Positions 1 to 7,309 of a DNA stretch of 37,228 nucleotides are shown here, piece by piece. The DNA lies in the NCBI GenBank assembly GCA_026693085.1, contig JAPLNB010000373.1:1-37228 (forward strand), read 5' to 3'. Origin of the DNA: Planctomycetota bacterium (GTDB lineage Bacteria; Planctomycetota; Phycisphaerae; Tepidisphaerales; Tepidisphaeraceae). Each line of letters opens with the position of its first letter. Positions within the stretch are counted from its first letter, which is position 1. Under the pieces are notes generated by a model. It was not told the origin of the DNA. It saw only the letters and a program-made list of their open reading frames with translations, and did no database searches. The translations under genes and the position numbers were made by a program.

Positions 1-102
1 GGACGCTGCGCCGATGGCGGCAAGGGCGTTGGCGAAGGTGCACGCCAGCCATGTCCGCGGGCTTGGCCGATCACCCCTGGTCGTTGCGGGAGTGGCTGTC
101 AT
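1..102 (-). CDS. N-terminal fragment of an unidentified protein, cut by the window edge
   Basis: Reading leftward from an ATG at 102, an open frame of 34 codons runs off the left end of the window. The peptide begins MTATPATTRGDRPSPRTW and continues into a hydrophobic Ala-rich stretch (LACTFANALAAIGAAS). This fits a short polar, basic N-terminus followed by a membrane helix or signal anchor. An in-frame stop lies just upstream of this ATG, so it is the first possible ATG start. A GGAGAGG purine stretch lies about 13 nt upstream, a long spacing for a ribosome site. Too little is visible to name a family. The frame is preferred to the other two because it gives a coherent hydrophobic segment. 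It is divergent from the promoter at 178-206. Confidence 0.4.
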   Translation of the reverse strand, partial: MTATPATTRGDRPSPRTWLACTFANALAAIGAAS

Positions 103-177
103 ACCCGGTCATCGGCCTCTCCACTTGAGGGGGGCACGAGGCATCTCCGTCCCCTAACAATTCCCGCCATTTTTTAG

Positions 178-206
178 TTGACATTGCCACTCCTCTGTGG
201 TATAAT
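178..206 (+). promoter_or_regulatory. Perfect consensus sigma-70 promoter
   Basis: TTGACA at 178-183 and TATAAT at 201-206 are separated by exactly 17 bp, so both hexamers and the spacer match the bacterial housekeeping consensus. Transcription would start near 213 and run rightward. No protein start is convincing until 653, so the transcript either has a leader of about 440 nt or encodes a non-coding RNA. Such promoters are usually reserved for very highly expressed or stable RNAs. Confidence 0.8.
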
Positions 207-214
207 ACCTCCGT

Positions 215-283
215 GGCAGGCCGGACGCGGTCCCCCTGCCGGGTCGGGGGGCAAATCCCCTCTTCCAGGCTCTTTGACAATTT
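215..283 (+). promoter_or_regulatory. Structured leader with boxA-like element
   Basis: Directly after the predicted start site lie a hairpin (GGCAGG 215-220 pairing with CCTGCC 235-240) and a G-run/C-run pair (around 246-251 and 257-260). They are followed by GGCTCTTTGACAATTT at 268-283. The last element closely resembles the boxA antitermination sequence of rRNA leaders (TGCTCTTTAACAATTT in E. coli), which recruits NusB/NusE so that long untranslated RNAs escape Rho. No rRNA gene follows in this window. The boxA reading is by sequence similarity only. Confidence 0.45.
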
Positions 284-340
284 CATTCCGCACCGCCTCA
301 GCCCCAATCGCCCGCTCATATGCTCGCCGGTCGCTAGGTG

Positions 341-410
341 TCGGTTTTGGTCGTTTTCGGTCGTTTTTGGTCGTTTTCGGTCGGTTTGTGGTCGGTTTTG
401 GTCGGTTCTG
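341..410 (+). repeat. Degenerate 10-bp T-rich tandem repeat
   Basis: About seven head-to-tail copies of a unit like TCGTTTTCGG occur with small variations (TCGGTTTTGG, TCGTTTTTGG, TCGGTTTGTGG). The T-runs recur about every 10-11 bp, matching one helical turn, so the DNA could be intrinsically curved. It lies between the boxA-like leader and the first gene. Confidence 0.8.
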
Positions 411-616
411 CACGGTTCTATCAAACAGAAAACCACTCAACCCCCCTTTCCAGCTCATCTTATGCTTTTACCCCCCCCTCCGCCAAACTCTTTTCCCCCT
501 CCCATGGCCCGATACTGCCTCCAAACACTTCCCCTCACCCCATCCATACCCCCGCTTCCCTCCCGACAAAACGAACCCATTTCCCCCGCAACTCCTTCAC
601 CCATCCTCCCCCCACA

Positions 617-645
617 TTGATTTTCCCGTTCGCTTCCCCTAATTA
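617..645 (+). promoter_or_regulatory. Candidate promoter giving a leaderless mRNA for the YkgJ-type gene
   Basis: TTGATT (617-622), a 17-bp spacer and TAATTA (640-645) lie so that transcription would begin at about the A of the ATG at 653. No Shine-Dalgarno sequence precedes that ATG. The -35 matches consensus 4/6 and the -10 only 3/6, so the case rests on spacing and on the same arrangement at other genes in the window. Confidence 0.35.
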
Positions 646-652
646 CCCCACA

Positions 653-1186
653 ATGGCGTCCTTGCCCTCTCAACCCGACATCGACCTGCCCTGGTACGCA
701 GACGGCCTCAACTTCACCTGCCAGCAATCCGGCCACTGCTGCACTGGCGGCCCCGGCTACGTATGGATCACCCTCGAAGAAATCCACCGCCTCGCACAAC
801 ACCTCCACCTCGCTCCAGACGAAGTCATCCATGAATACTGCCGAAATATCGGCGACCGCTACAGCCTCAATGAAAACCGCAACGCCCAAGGCCACTACGA
901 CTGCGCCTTCCTTACCGACGAACAACCCAAGTCCCAAAACCCTCGCTCCCTCACCGTCCTGCACCCCCGCAGTATCTGCACCATCTACCCCGTCCGCCCG
1001 CTCCAATGCCGCACCTGGCCCTTCTGGGACGGTCCCCTCGCCAGCAAACAAGCCTGGAACCTCGCCGCCCAGCGCTGCCCCGGCATCAACCAGGGCAAAC
1101 ATTATTCCCGCTCCCAAATCGAATCCCTCCGCCAAGCCACCGACTGGCCCCCCAATCCCCCGACCTCCGCCCCCGACAAACCCTGA
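653..1186 (+). CDS. YkgJ-family cysteine cluster protein
   Basis: A 177-residue protein with the Cys-cluster pattern of the YkgJ/Fe-S-type putative zinc/iron-chelating family. Near the N-terminus is FTCQQSGHCCTGGPGYVWIT, where CxxSGxCC is the family signature followed by the usual beta-strand 'v.lt..E...la' segment. Later come a CAFL element and SICTIYPVRPLQCRTWPFW, where C-x-I-Y-x-x-R-P-x-x-C is the second half of the metal site. The long open frame extends upstream to 338, but that part is low-complexity pyrimidine DNA translating to Pro/Ser junk. The start is therefore placed at ATG 653, where family similarity begins and a -10-like hexamer sits one start-site distance upstream. Family members have no settled biochemical function; metal binding is inferred from conserved Cys. 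Confidence 0.8.
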   Translation: MASLPSQPDIDLPWYADGLNFTCQQSGHCCTGGPGYVWITLEEIHRLAQHLHLAPDEVIHEYCRNIGDRYSLNENRNAQGHYDCAFLTDEQPKSQNPRSLTVLHPRSICTIYPVRPLQCRTWPFWDGPLASKQAWNLAAQRCPGINQGKHYSRSQIESLRQATDWPPNPPTSAPDKP

Positions 1187-1284
1187 CCCTCCCCCATTCG
1201 AAAACTAAGAATCGGAAATCGAAAATCCCCCGCCCATGGTAAAATCTACTACTGTGCCGTGCTTGACAGCCCGGCCATTGGGCT

Positions 1285-2484
1285 ATGCACTACCACTCGA
1301 TGCCTAAGAAGGTCTTCATCACGGCTGCCGAGGTCAGTGGCGATCAGCACGCCTCACAGCTCATCCACGGCCTGCGCCAGCTCGACCCTTCCCTCATCAT
1401 CGAAGGCCACGGCGGTCCCGAAATGGCCCGCGCTGGCGCCACCGTTCACAAAGAAACCACCTCCGGCGCCGCCATGATTCACCAAGCCATCGCTCGCGCC
1501 GGCGAAATGTGGCGACTCTTCCGCTGGACCCGCCAATACTTCGAACAGAACAAACCCGACCTCCAGATCTGCGTCGACTCCCCCGCTATGAACTTCCACT
1601 TCGCCCGCATCGCCCACGAACGCGGCATCCCCGTCCTCTACTACATTGCACCCCAACTCTGGGCCTGGCGCGAAGGCCGAATGCACAAACTCCAAAAATG
1701 GGTCGACCAGGTCGCCTGCATCCTCCCCTTCGAAGAAGATTACTTCCGCCAGCACGGCGTCAACGCCACCTTCGTCGGCCACCCCCTCTTCGATCAGCTC
1801 CCTCCACAGCGCGGCCCCGCCCGCGGCCCTCGCTTCCCCGACCGCCCTCCCATCATCGGCCTCCTCCCCGGCTCCCGACGCTCCGAAGCCCTCGCCAACT
1901 TCCCCCACCTCCTCGACGTTGCCGAACAAGTCCGCGCCGCCTTCCCCAATATCCACTACCTCGTCCCCACCACCCCAGCCACCCACCCGGTCGTCGAACG
2001 CATGGCCCGCAACGTCCCCAACCTCGATTTCGCCGTCAATCAGTTCGACCAGATCGTCCCCCAGTGCGACCTCTGCCTCACCGTCTCCGGAACCGCCACC
2101 CTCCACGTCGCCGGCTACGGCATCCCCATGATTGTCGTCTATCGCTCCAGCCGCATGCTCTGGAACCTCATCGGCCGCTGGCTTGTCAAAACCCGAACCT
2201 ACACCCTGGTCAACCTCCTCGCTCCCGGCCGCCAGCACATCGTCCCCGAATACATCCCCTGGCTCGGCTCCAGCCGCCCCGTCGCCGACCACGTCATCGA
2301 CTTTCTCCGCCACCCCGAAAAAATGGCCCAGCAACAATCCAGCCTCGCCAAAATGATCCAGAACCTCGATCAGCCCGGCGCCTCGAAAAAAGTCGCCCAG
2401 CTCGCACTCGACATGATGCAGCACCAACCCCACGCCGAGACCTGCCCCGCTCCCCTTCCCCCCCTTTCACCAATCGGCAATTGA
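1285..2484 (+). CDS. lpxB: Lipid-A-disaccharide synthase
   Basis: A 399-residue GT19-family enzyme (usual length about 380). It condenses UDP-2,3-diacylglucosamine with lipid X to form the lipid A disaccharide at the inner face of the cytoplasmic membrane. Visible family blocks are AAEVSGDQHAS near the N-terminus (compare GE.SGD), YIAPQLWAWREGRM (compare SPSVWAWR..R), the nucleotide-sugar loop GLLPGSRRSEA, and VSGTATLHVAGYGIPMIVVYR followed by LVKTRTYTLVNLLAPG. Two starts are possible, ATG 1285 and ATG 1300 (MPKKVF...). The second sits closer to where LpxB proteins normally begin, and neither has a clear ribosome site. No other lpx gene is nearby. The gene ends inside a 17-bp palindrome whose centre is the stop codon. 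Confidence 0.9.
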   Translation: MHYHSMPKKVFITAAEVSGDQHASQLIHGLRQLDPSLIIEGHGGPEMARAGATVHKETTSGAAMIHQAIARAGEMWRLFRWTRQYFEQNKPDLQICVDSPAMNFHFARIAHERGIPVLYYIAPQLWAWREGRMHKLQKWVDQVACILPFEEDYFRQHGVNATFVGHPLFDQLPPQRGPARGPRFPDRPPIIGLLPGSRRSEALANFPHLLDVAEQVRAAFPNIHYLVPTTPATHPVVERMARNVPNLDFAVNQFDQIVPQCDLCLTVSGTATLHVAGYGIPMIVVYRSSRMLWNLIGRWLVKTRTYTLVNLLAPGRQHIVPEYIPWLGSSRPVADHVIDFLRHPEKMAQQQSSLAKMIQNLDQPGASKKVAQLALDMMQHQPHAETCPAPLPPLSPIGN

Positions 2485-2492
2485 CAATTGCC
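2476..2492 (+). repeat. 17-bp perfect palindrome over the lpxB stop codon
   Basis: GGCAATTG-A-CAATTGCC is an exact inverted repeat with a one-base centre. The TGA stop of lpxB occupies 2482-2484, inside the element. It is part of a low-complexity AATTG-rich patch (2471-2510). It has no T-tract after it, so it is not a standard terminator. Confidence 0.75.
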
Positions 2493-2602
2493 AGTTCTCA
2501 ATCATCAATGTCCGCCGCGTCTCCCCCATCTTGCCAACCCCCCTCCCAGACCCCACAATACTCCCCATTAATGTTCTTCGTCTAACCCACAGGGAGAATC
2601 TC

Positions 2603-3862
2603 ATGAAACACCGCTCGATCGCTCTCTTCCTCGTCCTGATCCTCATTGCCCCATTCGCCCGTGCCGCCGACCTCGCCCTCAAACCCAACGACACCGTCGC
2701 CGTCTGCGGCGACTCCATCACCGAGCAAAAAGAATACTCCGTTTTCATCGAAGACTACCTCCTCATGTGCCAACCCGCCGCCAGCATCCGCGCCGCACAG
2801 TTCGGCTGGGGCGGCGAAACCTCCTGGGGTTTCCTCTCACGCATGGCCAACGACGTCCTCTGGCTCAAACCCTCCGTTGTCACGACCTGCTACGGCATGA
2901 ACGACGGCGGCTACGGCCCACTCAACCCCGACCGCGCTAAACAATACAAAAACGCCCAACGCGGCATCGTCCAACTCTTCAAAGGCGCCAACACCCGCGT
3001 CATCATCGTCGGCTCACCCGGCTGCGTTGACGCCGACACCTCCTTCCGCGGGAACACCGAACAGGCCGCCGTCTACAACAAAACCCTCGCCTCCCTCCGC
3101 GACATTGCCCAGGAAACCGCCCGGCAGGAAGGCGTCCTCTTCGCCAATGTCTACGACCCCATGATCGACGCCATGACCAAAGCCAAAGCCAAGTACGGCA
3201 AGCAATACCACCTCGCCGGCGGCGACGGCATCCACCCCGCCAAGAACGGCCAACTCGTCATGGCCTACGCCTACCTCAAAGCCATGGGCTGCGACGGAAA
3301 CATCGGCACTTTCACGGTCGACCTCAAAGCCACCGCCACCGCCTCCGACGGCCACAAAATCCTCTCCTCCCAGAACGGCTCCGTCGAACTCGAATCCTCC
3401 CGCTACCCCTTCTGCTTCTTCGGCAACCCCTCAGACCCTAACGCCACCACCGGCGTCATCGAATTCCTCCCCTTCAACGACGAACTCAACCGCCTCACCC
3501 TCATCGTTAAAAACGCCGACGCTGACCGCCTCAGAATCACCTGGGGCAACACCACCAAGGAATTCCCCGCTTCCGCCCTCGAAAAGGGCATCAACCTCGC
3601 CGCTGAATTCCTCGATAACCCCTTCTGCAACCAGTTCAAAAAGGTCGAGCAGGCCATCCGAATCCAGCAAAACTATGAAACCCCCCTCCACAAGCAGCTC
3701 CTCCACGACTTGCCCATGTACCAGAACGCCGCCCCCGAGGAATCCGAATCCATCGCCCGCATCGCCGCCGCCGTCCAGAAGAAAGACGCCGCCCTCGCCG
3801 CTGCCTCCAGCGCCGCCGTCACCCCGGTAAAACACACCATCAAAATCGAACCCGTGAAGTAG
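2603..3862 (+). CDS. Secreted SGNH/GDSL-family hydrolase
   Basis: A 419-residue exported esterase-like protein. Residues 1-22 are a clear signal peptide (MKHRSIALFLVLILIAPFARA, cleavage after ARA or AA). The SGNH blocks follow in order: VAVCGDSITEQ with the nucleophile Ser38; the Gly of block II around GGETSWG; CYGMNDGGYG as the block III GxND; and DGIHPAKNGQ as the Asp/His block V. After the hydrolase domain (to about residue 225) comes an extra beta-rich C-terminal region of about 190 residues, ending in an Ala-rich helix. The start at 2603 has a good ribosome site (AGGGAGA, about 7 nt upstream); the longer frame from 2531 lacks the signal peptide at its N-terminus. The substrate is unknown; carbohydrate esters are likely from family habits in this phylum. 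Confidence 0.85.
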   Translation: MKHRSIALFLVLILIAPFARAADLALKPNDTVAVCGDSITEQKEYSVFIEDYLLMCQPAASIRAAQFGWGGETSWGFLSRMANDVLWLKPSVVTTCYGMNDGGYGPLNPDRAKQYKNAQRGIVQLFKGANTRVIIVGSPGCVDADTSFRGNTEQAAVYNKTLASLRDIAQETARQEGVLFANVYDPMIDAMTKAKAKYGKQYHLAGGDGIHPAKNGQLVMAYAYLKAMGCDGNIGTFTVDLKATATASDGHKILSSQNGSVELESSRYPFCFFGNPSDPNATTGVIEFLPFNDELNRLTLIVKNADADRLRITWGNTTKEFPASALEKGINLAAEFLDNPFCNQFKKVEQAIRIQQNYETPLHKQLLHDLPMYQNAAPEESESIARIAAAVQKKDAALAAASSAAVTPVKHTIKIEPVK

Positions 3863-3880
3863 CCTCCCGACCGCATAACA

Positions 3881-3908
3881 CCCAGGGAGCTTGCTCCCTG
3901 GGTTTTCT
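3881..3908 (+). terminator. Rho-independent terminator after the SGNH hydrolase gene
   Basis: CCCAGGGAG (3881-3889), loop CTTG, CTCCCTGGG (3894-3902) and then TTTTCT make a 9-bp GC-rich stem with a short T-tract, 18 nt after the stop. It separates this gene from the next rightward gene. Confidence 0.8.
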
Positions 3909-3982
3909 GATGCGCCGCACCCCAACTCACCAATAACAAGTAACCCATAACAAATCCCCCACCGATCCCTGCCCCTTTCTGC

Positions 3983-3988
3983 TACACT
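3983..3988 (+). promoter_or_regulatory. -10 element for a leaderless alpha/beta-hydrolase mRNA
   Basis: TACACT ends six bases before the ATG at 3995, so the predicted transcription start coincides with the start codon. No -35 match and no ribosome site are visible. Confidence 0.4.
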
Positions 3989-3994
3989 CCCGCC

Positions 3995-4870
3995 ATGCGT
4001 CACCCCACCATCCTCCTCTGCCTCCTCTGCCTCGCCGCCACCACCCAACCCGCCACCCAACCCAGAATCCGCCCCTACGCCATCGCCCCCACCGCCCCCC
4101 TCAACCCCACCGAAAAACCCATCGCAAAACCCCCCACCTACTCCCACATCCGCGTCGAATTCAACGGCATCGAAAAGGACTCCCGCGTCCCCGCCAATCT
4201 CTACATCCCCATCAATAACCGGCCCAGACACCCCGCCGTTCTCCTCCAATATGGCTCCGGCGGCAACAAAAACACCAACTACATCGTCTTCCTCGGCCAG
4301 CAATTCGCCAATGCCGGCTTCGTCGTCCTTACCATCGACATCCCCAACAAAGGCGACCGCAAGAATCCCAACGCCCCCAAGTCCCTCATCCCCCTGCAAA
4401 CCAACTTTCTCCAAACCCTCGGCGACTACTCCCGCGCCACCGACTACCTCCTCACTCGCCCCGATGTCGACCCCAACCGCCTCGCCTACGTCGGCATCTC
4501 CTGGGGTGCTATCACCGGCATCGTCTACGTCGCCCACGACCCCCGCATCAAACTCATGGCCTCCATCGTCGGCGGGGGAAACTTCACCGGCTGGTTCAAC
4601 GGCAACCTCCCCCCCGAAACCCGCGCCGCCGCCCAGGCCACCGATCCCATCTACCACATCGCCCAAATCGCCCCCCGCCCCCTTCTGCTCCTGAACGTGA
4701 CCAAGGACCAGCTCATCCCACGCTTCTTCTCCGACTCCCTCCACAACGCCGCCCCACCCAACGCCAAAAAAATCTGGCTCGACACCGACCACCTCTTCAG
4801 CACCATCGACCGCCAAGACCTCGGCCGAACCGTCATCGGCTTCGTCACCGACAACCTCCCCTACCAGTAA
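3995..4870 (+). CDS. Secreted alpha/beta hydrolase (dienelactone hydrolase / acetyl esterase type)
   Basis: A 291-residue exported hydrolase. The N-terminus MRHPTILLCLLCLAATTQP is a short signal peptide; LCLLCLAATT also contains a Cys that could be a lipobox, but the spacing is poor. The fold markers are visible: an oxyanion-hole strand AVLLQYGSGGNKNTN, the nucleophile elbow YVGISWGAITG with Ser169, an acid in LLLNVTKDQLIP, and the catalytic His in LDTDHLFSTID. The overall pattern fits the dienelactone hydrolase-like/BAAT C-terminal esterase group. The gene is preceded by a terminator and by a -10 hexamer placed for leaderless transcription. The substrate cannot be told; carboxyl esters of sugars or plant polymers are typical. 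Confidence 0.75.
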   Translation: MRHPTILLCLLCLAATTQPATQPRIRPYAIAPTAPLNPTEKPIAKPPTYSHIRVEFNGIEKDSRVPANLYIPINNRPRHPAVLLQYGSGGNKNTNYIVFLGQQFANAGFVVLTIDIPNKGDRKNPNAPKSLIPLQTNFLQTLGDYSRATDYLLTRPDVDPNRLAYVGISWGAITGIVYVAHDPRIKLMASIVGGGNFTGWFNGNLPPETRAAAQATDPIYHIAQIAPRPLLLLNVTKDQLIPRFFSDSLHNAAPPNAKKIWLDTDHLFSTIDRQDLGRTVIGFVTDNLPYQ

Positions 4871-4889
4871 AGCGATTCCCGATTGGCTG
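4868..4889 (+). repeat. Copy 1 of a 22-bp post-stop repeat
   Basis: TAAAGCGATTCCCGATTGGC followed by TG begins within the stop codon of the hydrolase gene. A second copy with 3 mismatches in 22 lies at 17590-17611, also just after a stop codon. Its function is unknown. Confidence 0.5.
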
Positions 4890-4936
4890 AAAAAGGGGAT
4901 AGGTCCAATATCTCCCGCCCGGTGATGTGGGAGGAT

Positions 4937-4954
4937 GGAGGCCGCAAGGCCTCC
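4937..4954. terminator. GNRA-capped hairpin between convergent genes
   Basis: GGAGGCC (4937-4943), loop GCAA and GGCCTCC (4948-4954) form a perfect 7-bp stem. Looser pairing continues outward (GGGAGG with CCTACCC). It lies between two converging genes and can serve both strands, but neither side has a T-tract. It may equally be a dispersed palindromic repeat. Confidence 0.4.
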
Positions 4955-4992
4955 TCCTACCCAATTCTGACCGTGGATTGTGCGCGAGTCGC

Positions 4993-6132
4993 TTAGCTGG
5001 GGATGTTCACCCACTGGCCGGTCTTGGCGCTGGTGAGGACGGCTTCGCAGACCTTCTGCGTCTCCAGAGCGTCGCGGAAAGTGGGGCGGGCGGGTTTGCC
5101 GGTAGCGAGGCCTTCCAGGAAATCCGCGATCTGATGCACGAAGCTGTGTTCGTAGCCGATCTGCAATCCAGGCACCCACCACTTTTTCATGTACGGTTGA
5201 TCGCCGTCGCTGACGTGAATCGACCGCCACCCGCGGATGATGCCTTCGTCACGGTGATCAAAATACTGCAGGCGGTGCAGATCGTGCAGGTCCCAGCGGA
5301 TCGAGGCCTTTTCGCCGTTGATCTCGAATGTGTAAAGAGCCTTGTGGCCGCGGGCGTAACGCGTGGATTCGAAGTTGCCCAGCGACCCATTGTCGAATCG
5401 GCAGAAGAACGTGCAGGCGTCGTCGATGCCGACGGGCTCGACCTTGCCGGTCTCGACGTTCTTGCGCTCCTTGATGAATGTTTCGGTCATGGCGTTGACG
5501 CACTTGATCGAGCCGTTCTGCCAGATCGCCGTGTCGATGCAGTGGGCCAGCAGGTCACCGGTGACGCCCGAGCCGGCCGCCTTCACATCCAGCCGCCAGG
5601 TCGCCATGCCACCCTGCGGCACGTCCGTCGAAATCGTCCAGTCCTGGAGGAAGTTGGCGCGGTAGTGGAAGATCCGTCCGAGCCGCCCCTGGTCGATCAG
5701 TTGCTTCGCCAGCGTCACCGCGGGCACCCGGCGATAGTTGAACGAGACCAGGTTGGGCACCTTGGCCTTTTCAACCGCGTCCACCATCTCCTTGGCCTGG
5801 GCGACGTTCAACGCCAACGGCTTTTCGCAGATGATCATCTTGCCGGCCTTGGCGGCGGCCAGCGCAACCTGGGCGTGCATGTTGTTCGGCACGCAGATCT
5901 CGATCAGGTCGATGTTCTTGTCTTCGACGACCTTCTTCCAGTCGGTCGTATACGATTCATAGCCCCACTTGTCCGCGAACGCTTTCGCCTCCGCCTCGAC
6001 CAGGCCGCAGACGGTCTTCAGCACCGGCCTGTATTCCAGGTCGAAAAAGTTGTTCACCTTGCGGTGCGCGTTGGAGTGCGTACGGGCCATGAACCCATAA
6101 CCGATCATTCCGATGTTGATGTTCTTTGCCAT
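4993..6132 (-). CDS. Gfo/Idh/MocA family NAD(P)-dependent oxidoreductase
   Basis: A 379-residue cytoplasmic sugar or cyclitol dehydrogenase-type protein. The N-terminal Rossmann fold shows [13 protein letters not shown] (GxGxxA-type nucleotide loop, residues 8-20). CEKPLALN contains the family EKP motif (E103, K104, P105), whose Lys is catalytic. The C-terminal beta-sheet domain carries the substrate-facing [14 protein letters not shown]-like segment (seen as [10 protein letters not shown]). Length is normal. The ATG at 6132 has a ribosome site (GGGAGA, about 8 nt upstream). It is the last gene of a leftward operon with a TIM-barrel isomerase (44-bp gap) and a PMI-like cupin. This suggests oxidation and isomerisation of one sugar or inositol-like substrate; which one is not visible. 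Confidence 0.88.
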   Translation of the reverse strand: MAKNINIGMIGYGFMARTHSNAHRKVNNFFDLEYRPVLKTVCGLVEAEAKAFADKWGYESYTTDWKKVVEDKNIDLIEICVPNNMHAQVALAAAKAGKMIICEKPLALNVAQAKEMVDAVEKAKVPNLVSFNYRRVPAVTLAKQLIDQGRLGRIFHYRANFLQDWTISTDVPQGGMATWRLDVKAAGSGVTGDLLAHCIDTAIWQNGSIKCVNAMTETFIKERKNVETGKVEPVGIDDACTFFCRFDNGSLGNFESTRYARGHKALYTFEINGEKASIRWDLHDLHRLQYFDHRDEGIIRGWRSIHVSDGDQPYMKKWWVPGLQIGYEHSFVHQIADFLEGLATGKPARPTFRDALETQKVCEAVLTSAKTGQWVNIPS

Positions 6133-6176
6133 TTTCCGGTCTCCCGTGTCGTGAGGGTCTGTTTTGTGTGTGATTG

Positions 6177-7223
6177 CTATGCCTGCCAGCCGTGCTGTTC
6201 GCGGACACTGAGCATGGCGGCGAGGATATCGTTCCAGGTCTTCGGGTTCATCATCACCGCGTTGGGGAACATGCAGCCATCCCAGCAGACGTGCTTGAAT
6301 GCCTTGGTGAGGTTGCCCTTCTCGTCGCGCATCCAGAAGCCGGCGTATTTGGCGATGTCGAGCTTGCCATTAACGTCGGACGCCAGGCAGTGCCGCCCCG
6401 TCTTGTCGTGCGTGCCCGAGCCTTTCACCGTGGCATCGTTCTGTGCAATGTGCAGGTCGATCGTCCATGGCCGAAGCGATGCCGTCAGCTTTTTCATCGC
6501 CTCATCCAGCTTGCTCTTGTCCTTCCAGTCATACCCAGGCGGCAGAATCGCATCCTGCGGTGCGTTGTAACCCATGGTGTAGAGCAGGGTGTGAGCCATA
6601 TCGGCCTGGAAACCCAGGGTCTGCGGGCGACCAACCATCTCCAGAAGCTTGACCATGTTCTTCCAGGAGTGCATGCCGCCCCAGCAGATCTCACCTTCAG
6701 CCGCCAGCCTCTCGCCAAAGCTCTCCGCCACGCCGCAGGCCTCGCGGAACGTGTCGGCGATCTTTTTTTGGTTGCCTTCGGGGTCCTTATCCCAATCGGC
6801 CGGGCCACAGGCCGAGTCGATGCGGATAACGCCATAGTTGCGGACGCCGAGTTCCCTGAGCTTCTTGCCGATGCGGCAGGCCTTGCGAACCTGGGTGACG
6901 AAATTCTTGCGATCTTCCGGCCCGCCCATCGCCGAACCACCGCCGGTGGGCGGCCAAACGGGCGCCACGAGTGACCCGATCGCCAGCTTCTTGGCGCGGA
7001 ACTTGTCCGCCAGTTTCCTCAGCCCGTCATCGTCGATATCAATGCTGATGTGCGGGTCGAAGAGAAACAGGTCCATGCCGTCGAACTTCGCGCCATTAAC
7101 CGTGGCGGCGGCGGTCAGATTCATCATCGTGTCCAGGTCAATGCAAGGCTCGGCGCCGGGGCTGCCCTTGCCGACCAGGCCTGGCCACGCAGCGTTGTGC
7201 AGTTTCGGGTAATTGTTGGCCAT
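6177..7223 (-). CDS. Sugar phosphate isomerase/epimerase-like TIM-barrel protein
   Basis: A 348-residue protein of the xylose isomerase-like TIM barrel superfamily (AP endonuclease 2 family). Likely metal ligands are visible in order: Glu in [14 protein letters not shown], Asp and His in [11 protein letters not shown], and His in [10 protein letters not shown]. The frame opens at 7280, but the start is set at ATG 7223 ([13 protein letters not shown]) because AGGAGT lies 11 nt upstream. The extra 19 codons would instead read through the palindromic repeat region. It is the middle gene of the leftward sugar operon. Members isomerise or epimerise ketoses, keto-inositols or their derivatives; the substrate here is unknown. 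Confidence 0.8.
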   Translation of the reverse strand: MANNYPKLHNAAWPGLVGKGSPGAEPCIDLDTMMNLTAAATVNGAKFDGMDLFLFDPHISIDIDDDGLRKLADKFRAKKLAIGSLVAPVWPPTGGGSAMGGPEDRKNFVTQVRKACRIGKKLRELGVRNYGVIRIDSACGPADWDKDPEGNQKKIADTFREACGVAESFGERLAAEGEICWGGMHSWKNMVKLLEMVGRPQTLGFQADMAHTLLYTMGYNAPQDAILPPGYDWKDKSKLDEAMKKLTASLRPWTIDLHIAQNDATVKGSGTHDKTGRHCLASDVNGKLDIAKYAGFWMRDEKGNLTKAFKHVCWDGCMFPNAVMMNPKTWNDILAAMLSVREQHGWQA

Positions 7224-7246
7224 GATGTTCTTGACTCCTGATGTAA

Positions 7247-7298
7247 GGTCCGCATCGCGGACCGTTTTGCCGTTATCCATCGGTCCGCCATGCGGACC
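7247..7298. repeat. Tandem pair of 17-bp palindromes
   Basis: GGTCCGC-ATC-GCGGACC (7247-7263) and GGTCCGC-CAT-GCGGACC (7282-7298) have identical 7-bp arms and 3-nt centres, and are separated by 18 bp. They fill most of the 86-bp gap between the PMI-like gene (stop at 7310) and the isomerase gene (start at 7223). In the leftward transcript they give two stable hairpins just after the first stop codon. They could be a tandem operator, an RNA stability element that tunes expression within the operon, or two copies of a REP-like repeat. Confidence 0.75.
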
Positions 7299-7309
7299 CT
7301 GCCATTGAT

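Noticed and set aside
268-410. CRISPR leader and array, because a boxA-like element precedes short repeats
   Set aside because: The repeats are contiguous 10-bp units with no spacers, and no cas gene is present.
215-420. rRNA operon leader
   Set aside because: The boxA-like element fits, but no 16S rRNA sequence follows within the window.
338-652. Upstream extension of the YkgJ-type gene reading frame
   Set aside because: It translates the T-rich repeat and a pyrimidine-rich tract into low-complexity Pro/Ser/Phe sequence with no family match; similarity begins only at ATG 653.
1263-1291. TTGACA promoter just upstream of lpxB
   Set aside because: TTGACA is present at 1263-1268, but the -10 position would fall inside the coding start and has no TATAAT-like match.
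3431-5230. Long leftward open frame (599 codons)
   Set aside because: It is antisense to the SGNH and alpha/beta hydrolase genes and reads Gly/Val/Asp-rich low-complexity protein, the expected mirror of C-ending codons.
4927-6570. Long rightward open frame over the Gfo/Idh/MocA gene
   Set aside because: Its sequence is the complement of a clear oxidoreductase and has no coherent domain.
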